A program made the translations under genes and the position numbers. Shown here in pieces: positions 10,959-21,000 of a stretch of DNA of 64,000 nucleotides (position 1 is its first letter; every line of letters begins with the position of its first letter). The notes under the pieces were generated by a model, which made no database searches, had not been told where the DNA came from, and saw only the letters and a program-made list of their open reading frames with translations. The stretch is from Lepidurus packardi (lineage: Eukaryota > Arthropoda > Branchiopoda > Notostraca > Triopsidae): assembly GCA_023053545.1 (NCBI GenBank), contig JAKZAN010000006.1, positions 10,696,351 through 10,760,350 of the forward strand. The letters are read 5' to 3'.

Positions 10959-13419
10959 CAGGGGTCGGCAACCTTTTACCCAACGCGGGCCAGAACAAAT
11001 GCATGGAGGGTAGTGGCGGGCCGGATTAATCCTTTGAACTACTAATTCAAAATTCAGCCGTAATAAAATTTTGGAGGATCAGGAAAGATGTTTATTTAAT
11101 CCGAAATGTGCTTTATTGGAAGAATTGTCTGTATTTTCAATTTAAAGAGACAATAAGTTCAGTGCATTGCATTACTCTTATAATGGGTTCGATATTCGTT
11201 TTAACATAGATTTGACTTAGTTGAACTAGAATTAATGTGACGCTTGGTGCTGTTTGGCAGCTGAAAGTTTCTTCATATCACACGACATGCCAGACGATGC
11301 CAAGTGCAGTACGTCGCCCAAATGCTCGTCAGTAATTCGATTTCTCAAATGATTTTTTGTGTGTTTCATTTTTGAAAACAATTGCTCACACACGTAAGTG
11401 CTACCGAACATTGATGCCATCCTTTTGGCGTAATTAGTTAAGTTCGGGTGACTCCCGGACTCAAGAAGATACTTCTTGTAGAAATCTGTTAGTGGTACAC
11501 CACCTGCATTGAATTTTGATTTCAACACATCATTACATTGCAACTCAATGAGCTCCATCTGAATATTATCCGGAACGTTATTTACGTCGACATCAAAAGG
11601 TGTACTAAACATCCTGAAATCGACTACGTGTGATCGGAGATCAGCAAAACGTGAGGCAAACTCGCTTTTTAGAGTGCGGATCACTGCCACAAATTCGCAG
11701 CTTTCTTTTGGGTTTCTTTCCGCGAGTGTAGGAAAATGCGAATAATTAGACTTCTCAAGCTGGTTTTCCCACAATCGAAGCTTTGTTTCGAATGCAGTAA
11801 CGTGGCTCCACATTTCATGGATCAGTTGATTTTTTCCTTGAAGCTGCAAATTCAGGCTGTTCAAATGCCTCGTTAGGTGGACTAGAAACGCGAGGCTTGA
11901 AAGCCACGTTTGATCCCGAAATTCTTTGGCGTTCATGTTTTTGCTCTCAAGAAAGCCAGCTATTTCTTCACGGAGGGAATACACTCTTCCTAGCATAGCA
12001 CCACGACTAAGACAACGAACATCACAGTAATAAAGTAAGTCTCCATATTCATTCTCCGATTCGGACAAAAGTGTTCGAAATTGACGATGATTTAAACCCC
12101 GAGACAAGATTACATTGACCGTTTTTACAGCCACGTCCATTACTTCATTCAGATTCGATGTTTTGGCACACAGTGCTTCCTGGTGTATGATGCAGTGTAT
12201 CTTTGTGACATCGTGAACGATTCCGAGGCCTTCCATATGTTTCCTAAGTAAGGCCACGACGCCTTTATTCTGTCCGACCATAGCCGGAGCTCCATCGGTT
12301 GTTACGGACACAAGCTTTGTCAAGTCCAAATCGAGATTCGAAAAACACTGAAGCAATGCTGCCAGAATGTCCTCTCCTTTGGTAGTACCCTTCATAGGTA
12401 CCAGTTGTAGGAATTCCTCGACAATTTCGAAGGTTTCAGTAACTCCGCGTATAAATACTGCAAGCTGTGCAGTATCAGTGGCATCAGTGCTCTCATCAAG
12501 GGCTATTGAGAAGAACTGAAATTCCTTGCAACTCTTTCTTAAATTGCTTTTCAGGTCAGCTGATATTTCTTCAATTCGTCTCGTAACGGTTCTCGCCGAA
12601 AGGCTTACATTTGAAAAAAGATCCTTTTTCTCCGGACATACTATGTTTACAACGGCCATCAAACACTTTTTTACAAAATCACCATCTGTGAAGGGTTTCA
12701 TTTCCTCTGCTATAAGTTTTGAGACAGCAAAACTCGCACGTGTGTTTTTCTCAGATTCTGATTCTTAAATACCAAGCTTTGCTTTTGCAGACTACGACTG
12801 AGTTTAGCAATTTCGTCTTTTCTTAGTTGACCGGTAAATTCAGCGTGGTTAGAATGATTAGCCTCGTAGTGTCGCTTGATGTTGAACTCTTTATGAACGG
12901 CAACACTTGCCTGGCAAATGAGACATATAGGTTTTCCGAAATGCTGGACAAAGAAGTATTGATCAGTCCAGCACTCTTGGAAATTGCGACATTCGGTATC
13001 AACTTTTCGACGCTTTGCTGACATTTTCCCAGAAAGTGGAAGAATTTGCTACAGTATCACAGAAAGTTGGCTACTTTACTATCACGAAAGTGAAGCACAA
13101 CGAGGCGAATCCACTATGAATAGCCGCAGAACGCGAACGTGGCAGCGTCAAGCTAAAAGTGGAACTGGAACAGCGAAATCAGTTCAAAATGCTAATAGTA
13201 GGCTTCACGGGCTACACTGCGCTGAGCAGACTAGACTAGGGTTGGATTCAGATGTTTTGCGAAAATCTTTTTAAAGGAACGACGTAGTCAAAACTTATAT
13301 ATTAGTTTATAAGGTACCGCGGGCCGGATGCATGTAATATTTCACCCGTGGGCCGCGGGCCGGATAAAATGGGCTGGCGGGCCGGATTCAGCACGCGGGC
13401 CGTAGGTTGCCGACCGCTG
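10959..13419 (-). mobile_element. hAT-family DNA transposon, 2.46 kb, near-complete
   Basis: The ends form 16-bp terminal inverted repeats: 10959-10974 (CAGGGGTCGGCAACCT) and 13404-13419, complementary with one mismatch. Several GGGCCGG-type subterminal motifs lie inside both ends, as is usual for hAT elements. It contains a minus-strand ZBED5/GTF2IRD2-like transposase. The flanking octamers ATGTACCA (10951-10958) and TTCTACAT (13420-13427) both fit the nnnTAnnn target preference of Buster-type hATs but differ from each other. The two flanks also belong to different sequences, so the element's ends have been recombined or its surroundings rearranged since insertion. Confidence 0.85.
11232..13024 (-). 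pseudogene. hAT transposase (ZBED5/GTF2IRD2-like), one frameshift
   Basis: The N-terminal part (13024 down to about 12765) has a BED-type zinc finger: CLICQASVAVHKEFNIKRHY followed by H. The C-terminal part (about 12760 down to 11232) carries the transposase core (FSIALDESTDATDTAQLAVF, SVTTDGAPAMVGQNKGVVAL, IHCIIHQEALCAK) and the hAT dimerisation block (RMASMFGSTYVCEQLFSKMK, HLRNRITDEHL). The two parts are in different frames; the shift falls near 12765 in AATCAGAATC. Apart from this single base the protein of about 590 residues appears complete, so the element is young or the shift is an assembly error. Domesticated relatives of this family exist in vertebrates, but the intact terminal repeats here argue for a plain transposon. 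Confidence 0.82.
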
Positions 13420-13643
13420 TTCTACATCTTCAGATTTTCAAGTACTTTTTCGCTTCCGGTTTGGATAGAATTTCTTCCGCCAGTCGTTCTGCATGTCTTC
13501 CTTGTCCTTTTTTATTTTTGTAATCACTCCTTGATCAACACCATTCTTTTCAGCAATTGATACTTTATTTCGTTCTTGTCCAAGAGGGATACAACTTCAA
13601 CTCGCAAGGCTAAAGCTAGACTTGAGCACTTCTTCCTAGACAT
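13420..13643 (-). pseudogene. N-terminal fragment of a pogo/Tigger-type (CENP-B-like) transposase
   Basis: On the minus strand an ATG at 13641-13643 opens MSRKKCSSLALALRVEVVSL, followed after a one-base shift by an HTH-like stretch (VSIAEKNGVDQGVITKIKKD) and KFYPNRKRKST. This is the typical N-terminal layout of CENP-B/Tigger DNA-binding domains. The reading stops at the hAT boundary and no catalytic DDE part follows on the other side. Broken by the frameshift and by truncation. Confidence 0.42.
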
Positions 13644-14508
13644 TTTTCTAAAAAAGACATTTTTCTTTGAAATGTGTACGTTATTTACGTTGTGAATCTG
13701 TCCTTTCTCGAATAGAAGAGGTTTTCTGAGGTTTGTAGACCTGTTCTGAAAGGGGAAATCATCTTTCAGAACAGGTTTACATCAGTGCGAGGCTCTTCCG
13801 ACATCCCTTCCGCGTCCAGATAAGCTCCACAGCTAAACAAGATATGGTCAGTTGAGGCCTCAGCTCGGGAAGAACACTACAAAAAGCAAAAGTGTTCAAA
13901 GCATTTTCTTTTAAAAGAATTTTAATTCGTTCATATGCAGCTGCAAGTTGATAATACAAACCGGATTTCTTGGATCACTGAAAATGCTAACAGGTATACT
14001 TAAAACACTTGCAGCCTTTTTAGTAATCCTACAAGCTGGAAAAGGAACTCCCAGAAAAGAAACTCATCCATGTTTGAGTTATTTCGGCAGTCCCAGGTAA
14101 TTCTGAATGCAAAAATGGGAGAAACTGGTCACGTGTTTTTGATGCACACAACTTATTCTTATAGTTATTTTTACAAATACTTCGAAGAAGGAAAACGAGG
14201 TCCATGCGCGAAAGACCAGATATTCTTGCCTATTCCCGATGATCTCGATAAAACTCTTCTGCAAGGAGGGGCACTGGGATCAGAGGATGCTTTTGCCGCT
14301 GAAGAACTAAATGAGCTGGACACACAAAATCATACCAATCTGTTAAATGATGAGGCAAACTCTGATAATTATAATTGCCAGAAAGGTTACTGTGTGTGGA
14401 ACGACCCACAGCACCCATGCCACGGTCTTCCTGCCAATCAGCGTTATTCCAATGAAACAAAGCTCTGTCACACTTTAGGTTTCCAAGAGCATTGTCCAGA
14501 GAGACAAA

Positions 14509-14616
14509 GTAATTCTGAATGCAAAAATGGAAAAAACTGGTCACGTGTTTTTGATGCACACAACTTATTCTTATAGACATGTTTTAGAATACTTCGACGA
14601 AGGAAAACGAGGTCCA
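14509..14616 (+). repeat. Mosaic segment 1: copy of 15216-15323
   Basis: 108 of 108 bases are identical to 15216-15323. It contains a complete 68-bp intron (14509-14576) plus the first 40 bases of the following exon, then breaks off inside the GPC codon region. Confidence 0.9.
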
Positions 14617-14621
14617 TAATA

Positions 14622-14694
14622 AAGAATACCTTAAAAATATGGACCGCCCTCTGGATTTTTTCTTGTAACATTCTCAAGACGTTCGGTTTACAGA
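14622..14694 (+). repeat. Mosaic segment 2: copy of the methuselah-like TM7 region (7057-7129)
   Basis: 73 of 73 bases are identical to 7057-7129, the TM7/C-terminal part of the decayed receptor, in the same orientation as the source. It begins six bases after the end of segment 1. Confidence 0.92.
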
Positions 14695-15149
14695 ACTGTT
14701 TCGAACCTTTACCACCGAGGAAGGTCTCTGCGTACACTTTTAAAACTTCCCCGCACAACAGATTTATTACCGGATCTGTGGAACATTGGGAGACTGGAGT
14801 TAATGTATAAGTATTCCCTCTATCATATTAATATCATATACATTACAAAAGTCAATTAATGACAGCTGTGATGACAGAAGTCATAGCCAATATTAACGTC
14901 GCACTATGTAAGCCTATATTTTTACCGTGTCCACTTTTTGCACTGGGTTGGGCGTATTGGAGATATAATCTTTCGACTTTCAAGTAATGCGCTTCCTGAT
15001 ATTCATTGGAACCTGTAGCCCATTATTTTCGATAATTACCTTAAAATGACACATTTGCACGATATACTAGTGTACGTTTATTTCTTCTATCGATGGAAGC
15101 TTTGACATGCTTAGCAATCTATTTACAGACAGGAGTTCGTGAATAGTTT
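14694..15149 (+). repeat. Mosaic segment 3: copy of 10290-10745
   Basis: 456 bp matching 10290-10745 in the same orientation. It abuts segment 2 with a single shared base. Identity is near perfect over the first half and clearly lower over the second, ending at AGTTT on both sides. Confidence 0.92.
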
Positions 15150-15195
15150 CAAAAAGCATACCGAAAAAAAACAGGGAGATTAAGGATGGTTCAGC

Positions 15196-15640
15196 ACTTA
15201 TTTCGACCCTTCCAAGTAATTCTGAATGCAAAAATGGAAAAAACTGGTCACGTGTTTTTGATGCACACAACTTATTCTTATAGACATGTTTTAGAATACT
15301 TCGACGAAGGAAAACGAGGTCCATGCGCGAAAGATCAGATATTCTTGCCTATTCCCGATGATCTCGATACAACTCTTCTGCAAGGAGGGGCGGGCACTGG
15401 GATCAGCGGATGCTTTTGCCGCTGAAGAACGAAATGAGCTAGACACATAAAATCATACCAATCTGTTAAATGATGAGGCAAACTCTGATAATTATGATTG
15501 CCAGAAAGGTTACTGTGTGTGGAACGACCCACAGCACCCATGCCACGGTCTTCCTGCCAATCAGCGTTATTCCAATGAAACAAAGCTCTGTCACACTTTA
15601 GGTTTCCAAGAGCATTGTCCAGAGAGACAAGAGTTTTATG
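15196..15640 (+). repeat. Second copy of the secreted-protein exon 1 tail, intron and exon 2
   Basis: Parallel to 14081-14508: it contains the tail of exon 1, the 68-bp intron (15216-15283) and exon 2. Relative to the first copy it has a 4-bp insertion in the GGGGC run near 15388 and a CAA-to-TAA change near 15448, so this copy cannot encode the domain. It continues at its 3' end into unique downstream exons. Confidence 0.85.
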
Positions 15641-16262
15641 CGCAACTTGAAGAACCCTTGACACGCTTTACGGCGACTGTGACTGTTTCCCACTAGAGGA
15701 ATTCTGGTTCGACCCGAATGACGGTAACTGCTACTTACCCTTTAGTCAAGTACAAATATATTTCATATTGTCATTTACCGTTTAATGTTTGGGTGCTTTG
15801 TAGGGATCTTGCCTTGATAGCCAGTGATTAACAATCAATCAAACAACGGGAAGAGCGGAATGCGAAGCCGAACCTTGCCCAAACGATGGAAAACATGTGT
15901 ACTGGGCAGAAGGCTCTCAGAAGTGCTTTCTTCGCGGAGAAACAGGTCCATGCGATCACAGTTCGGGACAGGCATTAGGATATTGGACTTGGGAGTTGTC
16001 CAATGCATTAAATATTTTGTCTTTGTTCCCCATTTTACCTCCTACGCTTACCGTCCGGCTTTCGATTACGGTGAGGGTAGTAGTTTCTTCGATGCTTCTC
16101 CTATGAGACATTTTAACATTAGGAAGACAGTTACCAGTTCTGAACGGCGGAGATACTGTTGGCTCTAAACATACTTCCACATCTTGCTGGGCTAGTAGAA
16201 ATGTAAACTTCAACCCGTGCGGCATAGGACATTTTTCAAAAGCCTTCAAAGCTTGCGTTTAA

Positions 16263-18654
16263 AATGTTTCCTTTTACGGTACTTAAAAACGAACAAGAAT
16301 AGTGTTTTCTATATATCGCGTATAGCTTTTGTAAAAAGAAAGAACTTTAGTTTCCTTTTAACTTCTCGATTAGCTAAACACCTTACAGCCTTCATTACGC
16401 AGACCTTAGTTTTATACGGAAATACAACGACAGCTGATGTATGAAAATATCTGCAATGTCACATACACTGTTCAGTTTTAATTGGACACCAATCGAGACT
16501 TTCTCTTTAAGTTAAAACTGAAAATTATCAACCATACCCTCAACTCATGCAAAATAAGCTACTGAAACAAGGGGGTCACATACTTCTTATAACCAGTTCC
16601 TCATAGCAAAACAGCGATTTGCCTTTTTATATCCTCTCTCCTTAAAATGGCAGAACCAGTGGGACTTTCTCTATAAGATAAAACTGAAAGTTATCAACCA
16701 TACCCTCAATTCATGCAAAATAAGCTATTGAAACAAGGGAGTCACACACTTCATATAACCAGTTCATCATAGCAAAACAACGATTTGCCTTTTTATATCC
16801 TTTCTCTCCTCATTCTTTTGGCCTGGACTCCATAGCTTACTGGGTAGTATTGTGACGTTAAGTTTAAGGCGTATTTAGATTACAATTAAAACGTCGAGGG
16901 GTCAAAAAGTGGTAAAGTAAAAGGTGTTTATCGATCCTATAGCCAACATAGCCACTAAAAGCGAACTCCATGCAAAGCAACCAGGATAGAATAGAATTGT
17001 ACACCATCCTGATGCCAACGTGCAGGGGCACTTTGCGTGCGGACACAGTTAAGCATATTTTTTTTTAGCGTCATAATACGATATAGTACAGATAGGTATA
17101 GGTAACCGTGGGGAATTTCGGAACAAGTTTTGGCAAAAAACAGCACAGTTTACCATGACACCATCTCGGAGGTAATATTTTAGTCGTCGTCCTATACTTG
17201 TTTTAACTGTCGGTTTCTGATAATTTTAAATTTTTCGTTTATGAAATTACGATAAATAGTGCAGGATATAGCAAAGGATCATACGGGTCTATCATCAGTG
17301 CCATCTTGTGACAACAATGATCAACTACTTGAAGTATACGGTGGCCTTGTGCCGCTTGTGCTGTGTCTAACCATGTGAACGAAATACGACAGTCCTGACT
17401 TAATCCGTTTCCGCGACCATTAATGCTTTACACTGTTTCGTATAGATATGGAACTTATTGTTTAAAACCCCCAGTTCGACCAACCAACCATATCCCTTTT
17501 GAAATCTAGCCCATTATGAGTCGTAAAACTCAACCGACCGTATCCAGCGATTGCAACCAAGCTAAATCGACGAGTCGAGGGTTATTCCACTTTTAGATCG
17601 CGTAGACATGATCGAAGGTTCCACCAACACTGTATCACACGTCGTTTACTACTCACTTACCTATTCTGACTTTATTGGCAAGTTCTTACCTACATTAAGG
17701 ATTCGAAAGACGTTATTCAAGCTTCAGATGCCAGCAATGAGGTTGAAAACTTCTCTGCGAGACTTCTAAAGGAGGCCTCTTCGGGTTCAATACCGAAAGT
17801 TCGGAACATCTTGCGTCTTTTTCAGAAAACCTTGATTCCAAGATTCAAGTTCTCGTCGCAAAACATGACTTTCTCTAGAGACGAGATCTTTTCCGGCTTA
17901 GAGCACCCCCGATGATTCCATAATAGAGTAGAGAAACGGTTGCAAGGGAGTTTACTTAATTTCATTATCGGTACTGCGTTTCTTGAAGTGACGTAAGTTC
18001 AAGTTTGTATAAAAAGTACATCAAAGTTGACCTTAGAAAAGACTTCTTTTTCAATATAACCTTTATTAAGACAGCATGAAGTTTCATGTACAAGCAACCA
18101 TGAATTGGACACCAGTGCCGGCCAGCGTGCAGGTCCCCCCTTGATCTTTTCTCGTTAACATTCCATGGATCATGGCGAAATCCAGGACTCCATGCCCTTT
18201 TGCATACAGAGGGCGGGATTCTGGCCTTCAACACAAAACGAGTGCAGCAAAGAAATCAAGGGGAGGGAGGGAAAAATCAAATCTAACCCTTGTATCTAAA
18301 CCACACCACCTCCCCTCTGCTTTAAGATTTTCTTTTCAACAATCTTAACACGTTTTTTTGTCGAAACTTACATAATCTTTTCCCCCAAAAATTCAAATAC
18401 GATGTAAAAAGCCTGCTTCTCAGGTAGCCTTTTCCTCCCCCTAAACACTCCAAATAATATAGCTTTAACATTCCAAAAAGGGCCACCTTTCTGAGCTCAA
18501 GTTTAAACCATCTCGAGAATGAAAGAGAACCCAAATTATTTTCGTCGGTGTCCTTCATACGTCTTGCTTTCAGAATTCGCGTAGCGCTATCACTATAATA
18601 CGAATACGTCCATTTGTCTTCCTAAGTTTCTACGAAAGGATGTTCAAAATGTTC
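16263..18654. other. Intergenic spacer and probable 3' UTR of mask
   Basis: No protein gene is recognised. It contains the direct repeat listed separately. TTTATT at 18062-18067 (AATAAA on the minus strand) is a candidate poly(A) signal for mask, about 590 bases beyond its stop. Confidence 0.45.
16497..16809. repeat. Direct tandem duplication, about 147-bp unit at 166-bp spacing
   Basis: 16497-16643 and 16663-16809 match at about nine bases in ten (shared core ATTCATGCAAAATAAGCT or a one-base variant, and GATTTGCCTTTTTATATCC), separated by about 20 unrelated bases. No terminal inverted repeats or coding potential seen. Confidence 0.85.
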
Positions 18655-20964
18655 TTATTGTGTCCACTTGCCCCACATCTAGGTAAAAACAGAAAACGAA
18701 ACAAGTTAAAACTCAACCTCCATTAGACATTTTAAACAAAAAAAATACGTACAGTAGGCGATTCATGAGAAGATTGCTCCGCTCTCTGCTTCCCAGTCAT
18801 CCAAAGTCCATTATGAGCGTTCTCGGGAGGCGGAACTTCTAGTCCATTACCAAACACATTACCCATCGGTAGCATTTGCGGTGGCAACCCATTCAAGAAC
18901 CCGTGTCCGCTGGGACCAAAATGCCCTCCATTCTTAAAAAAACAAAACAAAAAAACACATCGATTAATATTCATTGAAAATCTTGCTATGCCAGCTGGTA
19001 AAAATGAACTTATCAATAGGTAATTACCAAAATATCAACAAACAAACAGAAAAAAACGTAAAAATTCCAAAAAGTACTTTAAAATAAAAAAATAGTATGA
19101 TACATCACGTTAAGGATTGAAACAGGGAAACAATCTACGCATAGAAAAATAAAAAGTTAGAGAGACTAACATCGAACTAAATGCATAAACTGAAAAAAAC
19201 GAAAAGGAAAAATTCAACAAACGAAGAAAAAGTGCAAGAAAAAAAGAAACAGTAAATAATCCATTGAACAGCAGATTAAAAAAATTATTCGAAATAGCTC
19301 ACCTGGTAGGTAACGTCAATATTCTGTTCCACAGTCGGCATGGGATCAAGATGCCTCTGCAGCAATTGCTGTTGATGGGTCTGTTTTTGCAAATACAGCA
19401 AAGCTTCTTCACCCACCGGACCTCCAGGAGCAGCCGAAGGTCCATGTAATCCTCCTCCTCCTCCCAGCATCCAATCATTAGGTCCTAATCCATGTTGTGG
19501 GCCCAACTGTTGATGCATAACATCTCCAAAGTTCGCGCTACTGACGGCATTTCCCGTCCCATTTCCCCCCGAGCTGCTGTTACCTCCTCCAGTGCCCCAC
19601 ATGGCCATTTCCTGAAACGCTGGTGTGCGTCTCGACTGAGCTCGCTCCGTGCCAATAGGTCGCGGCAACTTGCGGTCCCGGTCGTCTCCGATGGGCCTTG
19701 GATGAGGCTGGGACGGCGGCGGATGGGACAGATGCTCATTCGCATTGGGACCTGCGTTCGGTGAATCCGGATTGGCGGCTGGGCGTGGCGAAATCGGTGC
19801 CGAGGGCGGAGGTCCGTTCAGCAACGTCATAGACGTGGGCGGTAAACGGGGAGGGAAGTTCATCATGCGATGGATATCGGGATTCGTGGGCGGGGCCGCA
19901 AAAGGCGTGCCAATGGGCGGTGGGAAATCCGTGCCAAACGGTTGATGGCCGTGGCCTGAGGGATGGTGACTCGGAACCATGCCTTGTACCGAATCTACGG
20001 GACCGCCCATTCCCAAACTGAACATGCTAGGAAAGGGCATTCTGTTTCCGATCACGCCAGGATTCTGACCAGGAAAACCGGGTCCGGGACCTCGCGACGA
20101 CGAGAAATCTGGCGCATTGGGGTTTAGTTTTGACTGGTAGGGCATCGCTGAGAAAAGGGCTTGATTGCTCGCGTAGCGGTGATGTGATCCGGGGAATCGA
20201 GGCGGCGGAGGCGGTCCTTGCGGCCTGAACATAGGCGGGAAGGGTATGCCTTCATACTGGTTCGCGTTCAACGAGTCGGCTCCGAAATTGACTCCCAAAC
20301 GAGTGGAAGTCGGGCCCCCGGGAGCTAAAGTGGCCACCGCTTGGCCTCCATGGGATATCATGGACGAAGGAGGACCAGGGGGCGTGCTGCGGTCCCGCTG
20401 ATGGTGTGGAGCGATGGGCGCAGGGTTGAACAAAGGCAAAGGTGAGCCAATCCTCGGCGGCGGAGTCAGAGGATGCGGCCGGGGTGGGGCGTGGCGTGTT
20501 TGGCCGGCACTGGGCACTGGCGTACCCGGTGCGGACGACGTCATAGACGCTGATGAGACTTCATGGCCTCCGCTGGAGGACGAAACCATCATGAAGGCAT
20601 CCGCCTGCGAAAAGGGTTGGAAAGCCCCGCGGTAACCCGGTGCTTTGGCCAAATCCACAGTAGGGGGCGCTTCGACTGGGGCGATGTCACTGAGCATTTG
20701 CGTGCGGGAAGCGTTAGCGTGGGCTTGGCTGGCTAACGGCCCGGCAGCTACACTGGCAAAGGAGTTGGATTTGCTTCCATGTTCCTTGGGCCAAATATTT
20801 GTCTGACTCTGTTAGATAAAAATAACAATTCATAAAAATAAAACTACAGAAAATATTAATTGCATATCTAACTAATCAAATGCTCTACGCTCACTCTGCG
20901 GCGTTAGTAAACGAAATTTCAAATGAAACCTTTCTATCAAATAGAAAAAAAGCGCGAATTCCCC

Positions 20965-21000
<36 letters not shown>

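Larger units (their letters stand above)
13984..16262 (+). pseudogene. Secreted Cys-rich protein with GPC modules (DUF4789-like), disrupted
   Basis: Exon 1 (13984-14096) encodes a signal peptide (MLTGILKTLAAFLVILQAGK). A 68-bp intron (14097-14164) precedes exon 2, which has the module YFEEGKRGPCAKDQIFLP followed by a Cys-rich stretch. Later parts at about 15680-15777 and 15804-16010 have two further modules (GNCYLPFSQGSCLDSQ, QKCFLRGETGPCDHSSGQ), and a last segment ends NPCGIGHFSKAFKACV with TAA at 16260-16262. Repeated CY/CF...GPC...GQ spacing is typical of arthropod extracellular proteins in the DUF4789 group. Damage: a duplicated, interrupted middle (14509-15640), a 4-bp insertion near 15388 and a TAA near 15448 in the second copy, and an in-frame TGA at 15825-15827. 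Substrate or partner unknown. Confidence 0.55.

Noticed and set aside
15825-15827. In-frame TGA in the secreted-protein gene as a possible selenocysteine codon
   Set aside because: The position corresponds to no conserved Cys/Sec, other lesions are present nearby, and no SECIS-like stem was seen.
19492-20635. Plus-strand ORFs rich in Gly opposite the Pro-rich mask exon 23
   Set aside because: Complement of Pro codons; the minus-strand exon has consistent phases and family motifs.
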